Assembly: GCA_039519185.1 (NCBI GenBank)
Contig: CM076846.1
Coordinates: 222,568,659-222,632,658, forward strand
Reading direction: 5' to 3'
DNA: 64,000 nt
Source of the DNA: Astragalus membranaceus
Taxonomy: Eukaryota; Streptophyta; Magnoliopsida; Fabales; Fabaceae
In this document: positions 60,179-64,000 of the stretch, piece after piece
Position numbering within the stretch: position 1 is the first letter of the stretch
How the letters are laid out: each line of letters begins with the position of its first letter
The notes under the pieces: model-generated
Told to the model about the DNA's origin: nothing
Seen by the model: only the letters and a program-made list of their open reading frames with translations
Database searches by the model: none
Program-made: the position numbers and the translations under genes

Positions 60179-62404
60179 CCAACTGTCATACCCCAATTTT
60201 GTCCGGCTTAGGTCAAAACCCTAATTTTCCACACAAAAAAAATATATAATAAATTATGCACTGCATTTTGGGTCCTAGAAACCATTCCAAAGTTTTTGAA
60301 ATCATTTTTTAGGGTTAGAATGCACGTTATGGAAAATTATGGTCAAAAAGGGGCATTTTGGTCATTTCTCACAAAAGGGTCTATAAAAATAATTTTTGCA
60401 ATAAGCCTCATGCATCAAATTAGGGTTTTTGAAAATGTGTTATGTATGCATGGCAAGTTTTGAAAAATATGTTATGCATGCATGACAAGCTTTGGAAAAT
60501 ATTTTATGCATGCATGGCAAAGACCTAAAAACATTTTTGTGGAAAGCATGAATTGATTTCCATTCTGTTCCAATGGCCAAGAATCGATTTATACTATTTT
60601 GTAAAGGCCATGAAATCGATTCCTTAATCCAATATTAAACCATGAAATCGATTTTCAGGCCATTTTAAGGAGCCAAGAATCGATTCCTCCTTATTTTGTC
60701 AAAGCATGAAATCGATTTTCAGGCCATTTTAAGGAGCCAAGAATCGATTCCTCCTTATGTTATCAAAGCATGAAATCGATTTTCAGGCCATTTTAAAGAG
60801 CCAAGAATCGATTCCTCCCTATTTTATCAAAGCATGAAATCGATTTTCAAGCAATTTCAAAGAGCCAAGAATCGATTCCTCACTCATCTAACTAAGCTTG
60901 GAATCGATTCATGTGATTTTTCAAAGGTAAAGAATCGATTCTCTCATATTTCACTTCATCAAACAATCGATTCATCCTTGCAATAAATGTTTTTTTAAAA
61001 ATTCTATGCTTTCCTAAGCCTATAAATAGGCGGCCTCAAGTCACATTTTCACACAGACATTTTTCACAAGATCAGAGGAGACAATTCTCGCAAATCTCAT
61101 TTTCCAGAAACCCATTTTTGCGAGATCCCTCACATTTTAGAAAAAAAAACTCTTCTACGCTTTATTTTTGCTCTATTCGTTCCGTTGGTCCGTCTGAGCT
61201 GATCTCCTGCAAGAGTTAGTCGGGGTTTGCGTTCTTCAGAGTTGTAATATCTGCCTTCCTCAGAGGTATTTCAGTCTTTACATTTGTTAATATTTAGTTA
61301 TTGTGATCTGTGTGATTTAACTTAGCTATAGTGTTTATTTACTCGTTCTCGTATATTATCGTCCATTGTTGATGACGAACCATATGATTCCCACTTATGC
61401 CTAGTGCATCATGTTCTAAGTGGTGAAGATGGTCTCGGATGATTCAACTTGCCCCTCTCAAACCCTTTCAAAAACATTTTTCATTAGAACTACGTCGCTT
61501 TGATTCCCGTTTGGGATACGTAGGAGCGAGTCACGTTCTCGTCAAGCGCAACAAATAAAAATTCTTTTCACCCCCCTAAACCAATCATTTTCATAAAAAG
61601 AATCATTTTCAAACCCATTGTTGCTAATAGCTCATCAGAGCCTTTGTTCGTTTAGCTATTATTGACAATGTCCTTTTCTCATAAGAATGATAAACGATGA
61701 TCCATCATAACCTTTGTTAGTTTGATCATCGTGCAAATCAATCTCTTTCGAAAATCCCTTTCAAAAAAGATAATAAAAACGAGTTGTCATCAATAGTCCA
61801 TCAGAACCTTTGTTCGTTCGACTAGTGGTACAACTCCCATTTTTTTGAGTATTTAGTAGTGATTCATCATAGCCTCTGCTAGTTTAATCATTCACTAATG
61901 CTCGTCCTATTTCAAAAACTCACTAAAAAAGATAAAAAACAAAAACTTTTCAAAAAGACAACCAAGAACTACGTAGCTTTGAATTCTCCATCGCACCGGG
62001 AGATACGTAGGAGTGGGCCATGCCCCGTCAAGCACTTTTTCTAAAAAAACCCTTTTTTCCCCCTTTCTCACCAAAAATAAGATTTTCATTAAGTTTTCCC
62101 ATTCATCTTCAAACAAGAAATAAATAGGCAAATCTAGGTATTTTTCAAATCAAACGTTAAAACCACATATTTAATTAGAGGTCCCCTTTCAATAGAAAGG
62201 ACGTGCGCGGTGCTAACACCTTCCTCGCACGTAATCGACCCCCGAACCTATATCTCTAGTTTTCAAAAGATCATCCGCCTTGTCCAAAAGACCTTTTTTC
62301 AATGTTTTGGTCTTAAAATTAAAATATTGGTGGCGGCTCCAAAATTTTTCCACGTTGTACATCGAGAAACCCCAACCGGGGATTTTTCGGGGTGCAACAC
62401 CAAC
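60179..62404 (+). mobile_element. Ogre/Tat-like solo LTR, TSD CCAAC
   Basis: LTR 60184-62399 (2216 bp), TGTCATACCCCAATTTTGTC...CGGGGTGCAACA, with CCAAC on both sides (60179-60183, 62400-62404). Contains an ATCGAT array at about 60550-60975, a TATAAATA at 61021-61028, conserved stem-loops at about 61486 and 61965, and GGTGCTAACACCTTCC. Confidence 0.9.
60550..60975 (+). promoter_or_regulatory. 13-copy ATCGAT array
   Basis: At least 13 ATCGAT cores, intervals about 30-34 bp, alternating AAATCGATTTTCAGG and GAATCGATTCCTCC. It ends about 50 bp upstream of the TATA box. Same layout as in the Sirevirus-like LTR. Confidence 0.7.
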
Positions 62405-63197
62405 ACATGCAATTTCATCAAAATTAGAACACCCACTATAAATCAACATGCATTTCGAAAATCTAAGAATGAAAGTGAGGAACTCATCTCAAAGCTGAAA
62501 TTTAACTCCAAGCAAGCAAAAATGAGAGTTTTAGGTCCACAAGTTCCCTAGAGCTCCGAATTCGACCTCAACCTCCAAACTCTCTAATTGAGGGTTCTAA
62601 TCCACAATGTAGCTCGAAATCCACTATATATCAAGCCTTTAGTTACACATGCAAGCCATAAAACCAGATTCAACCCCTTTCTTTTCAAGTGTTCGTCGAA
62701 ACTTTTGGAAGGAATGGGGTAGGAAGGATGATGGAGCAGCTGTAGGTAGGTTCTAAGTTTTCAATGGTGATGAAATGGAAGGAAAAGGGGTAGTGAGGAA
62801 GATTTTTTTCAGCTGGGTTTTCAAGTGAGGCTTTTGGAGTTTTCTTTCTTCCTTCTTTTTCCCAATCTCGAAACTCACTCTTTTCTCTCACTTTTAGGAT
62901 GTTTTAATTAAATGAGACCAAGTGAGTGGGAGTGAGGGTATACTCCCCTTTTGATATCAGCTGAATTAAAGTGAGTGTGGTGTGTGTACAAAAGTCTATT
63001 TTGCCCTTACTTACTTCTCTTTTACCTAATGACTCCCAACTCAACAATTAATCAATAGAGCAATTAACACACAATTTATCTACTTACTTAATAAGAACTA
63101 ACTAAAATGATTCACAATCACACAATCCACAACAAGCCATGTCACATAATGCAACAATCAATTAAAATGATTAAAACAATTATTTTGGGGTGTTATA
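62405..63197 (-). mobile_element. degraded LTR fragment of TGTAAC family
   Basis: On the minus strand the sequence begins at 63197 TATAACACCCCAAAATAATT, resembling the start of the 40582 LTR (TGTAACGCCCCAAAATAATT). It continues through purine/pyrimidine-rich sequence as in 49742-52108. The other end is interrupted by the 60184 solo LTR. Confidence 0.5.
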
Positions 63198-64000
63198 TTA
63201 ATTTAATATGATTTAATTTTTAATGAATATAATTTAATATTGGGTTAAATATTCTTTTACTCCTGCAAATATACATTTTTTTACTTTATAGGTAAAATAC
63301 CCACAATTCTTCATTATAATTGTTGGTTGCCTTTGAAGGATCCACTTCATTAAAATACCCACAATTCATTATAATATTTTCCTTGTGATATAATTAGCGA
63401 TGGACAACAACCCACGTCGTGATATGTGAAATCATTTTTTATCAGTCAAATCAGTCGGTAAGTGGATTTTTGTCTACATTGTGTTACTTGAAATCATCTA
63501 CGGTCAATTGAATCAGACGGTAAGTGAACCCTAATTTACACAATGATACCTGGAGTCATCCATGGTTAGTTGAACTAGATGCTAAGTGAAGCATGATTCA
63601 CACTGTTTGACATCGATATATTTGTAAGGACTAAAATGACTTCTAAACCTATACCTATTCCATTTAAAATTAAAAAAAAACATAAAAATTAATGAGCAAA
63701 TATTTTTATTATTATATATATATATTTCAAAAAAATTCATTATATATAATTTTTTATGGACTGATATTTTAATTATAAATGAAAAGATTAAATATAGAAA
63801 ATTAAGCATTTTGTGATAGTTTTTTTCTTTCGGTAAGAGTGAGTTTGTGGGCAAAGACTTATGATACTAAGGAATTCCTTAATAACAATTACTAAATAAT
63901 TCGGTAACCATTATACAACATTTAACCTGGCAAAGCAATCAAGGATCAGTCAGAAATACACAAGCAGCCAATATATGCTCTTGTTCAGATGTGTGTCTCC
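63198..64000. other. AT-rich spacer with about 62-bp satellite units
   Basis: Contains a short inverted pair of CCCACAATTCTTCATTATAAT and CCCACAATTCATTATAATAT type (63300-63370), three satellite units (63410-63610) and AT-rich sequence to the end. No gene recognised. Confidence 0.55.

Overview
This window looks like a repeat-rich stretch of a plant nuclear genome, most likely a legume (Fabaceae). The evidence is AT-rich spacers, intron-split gene remnants, plant-type Ty1/copia and Ty3/gypsy LTRs, Helitrons, CACTA, hAT, MULE and Stowaway-type elements, tRNA-derived SINE fragments and long (GATA)n, (AT)n and (GGT)n tracts. The legume assignment is inferred from overall LTR character. There is no bacterial or viral-genome architecture, and no rRNA gene, CRISPR array or intact tRNA gene was seen.

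Layout. 1-100 is the terminus of a CACTA transposon. A (GGT)n tract follows, then at 1037-2645 a SIN3-like gene fragment with paired amphipathic helix (PAH) motifs. 3393-13600 is a decayed minus-strand LTR element split by a very young, Gag-only Sirevirus-like copia element (5456-11668, TSD ATGTT). 14781-16949 is a solo LTR (TSD TTGAC) with a hAT MITE inside it. 17-21 kb holds SINE-like sequence, local inverted and direct duplications, a MULE-type MITE with its empty-site paralogue, and one decayed exon of a nucleotide-sugar transporter. 21.5-25.6 kb is Helitron territory: two Helitron 3' ends face each other, followed by a Helitron-associated satellite and a Stowaway-like MITE.

27550-36986 is the most striking object: a giant inverted repeat with arms of about 4.7 kb and a 38-nt spacer. 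Each arm holds one Ogre/Tat-like solo LTR and one copy of a two-exon NYN-domain (PIN-like RNase) gene. The two genes are divergent. The left copy is open and the right one has a nonsense codon. 38134-46399 is a copia element with identical-length 277-bp LTRs and TSD TACTA. Its pol is interrupted by a 3.4-kb solo LTR (40582-44008, TSD AGCTA), and it sits inside a Tat-like gypsy LTR remnant.

46.4-64 kb holds LINE remnants, a solo LTR inserted in a (GATA)n array (49742-52108, TSD GATAG), two further Ogre-like solo LTRs (53150-56833, TSD GAGAC; 60184-62399, TSD CCAAC), fold-back MITEs, about 62-bp satellite units at two sites, and AT-rich spacer.

Almost nothing here is an ordinary host gene. The apparent gene content is fragments caught among mobile elements: SIN3-like, UDP-sugar transporter, NYN RNase and one unidentified C-terminal exon. 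The strongest leads are the NYN palindrome, a conserved and covarying stem-loop in all Ogre-like LTRs, and a helically spaced ATCGAT array placed upstream of the TATA box in two unrelated LTR families.
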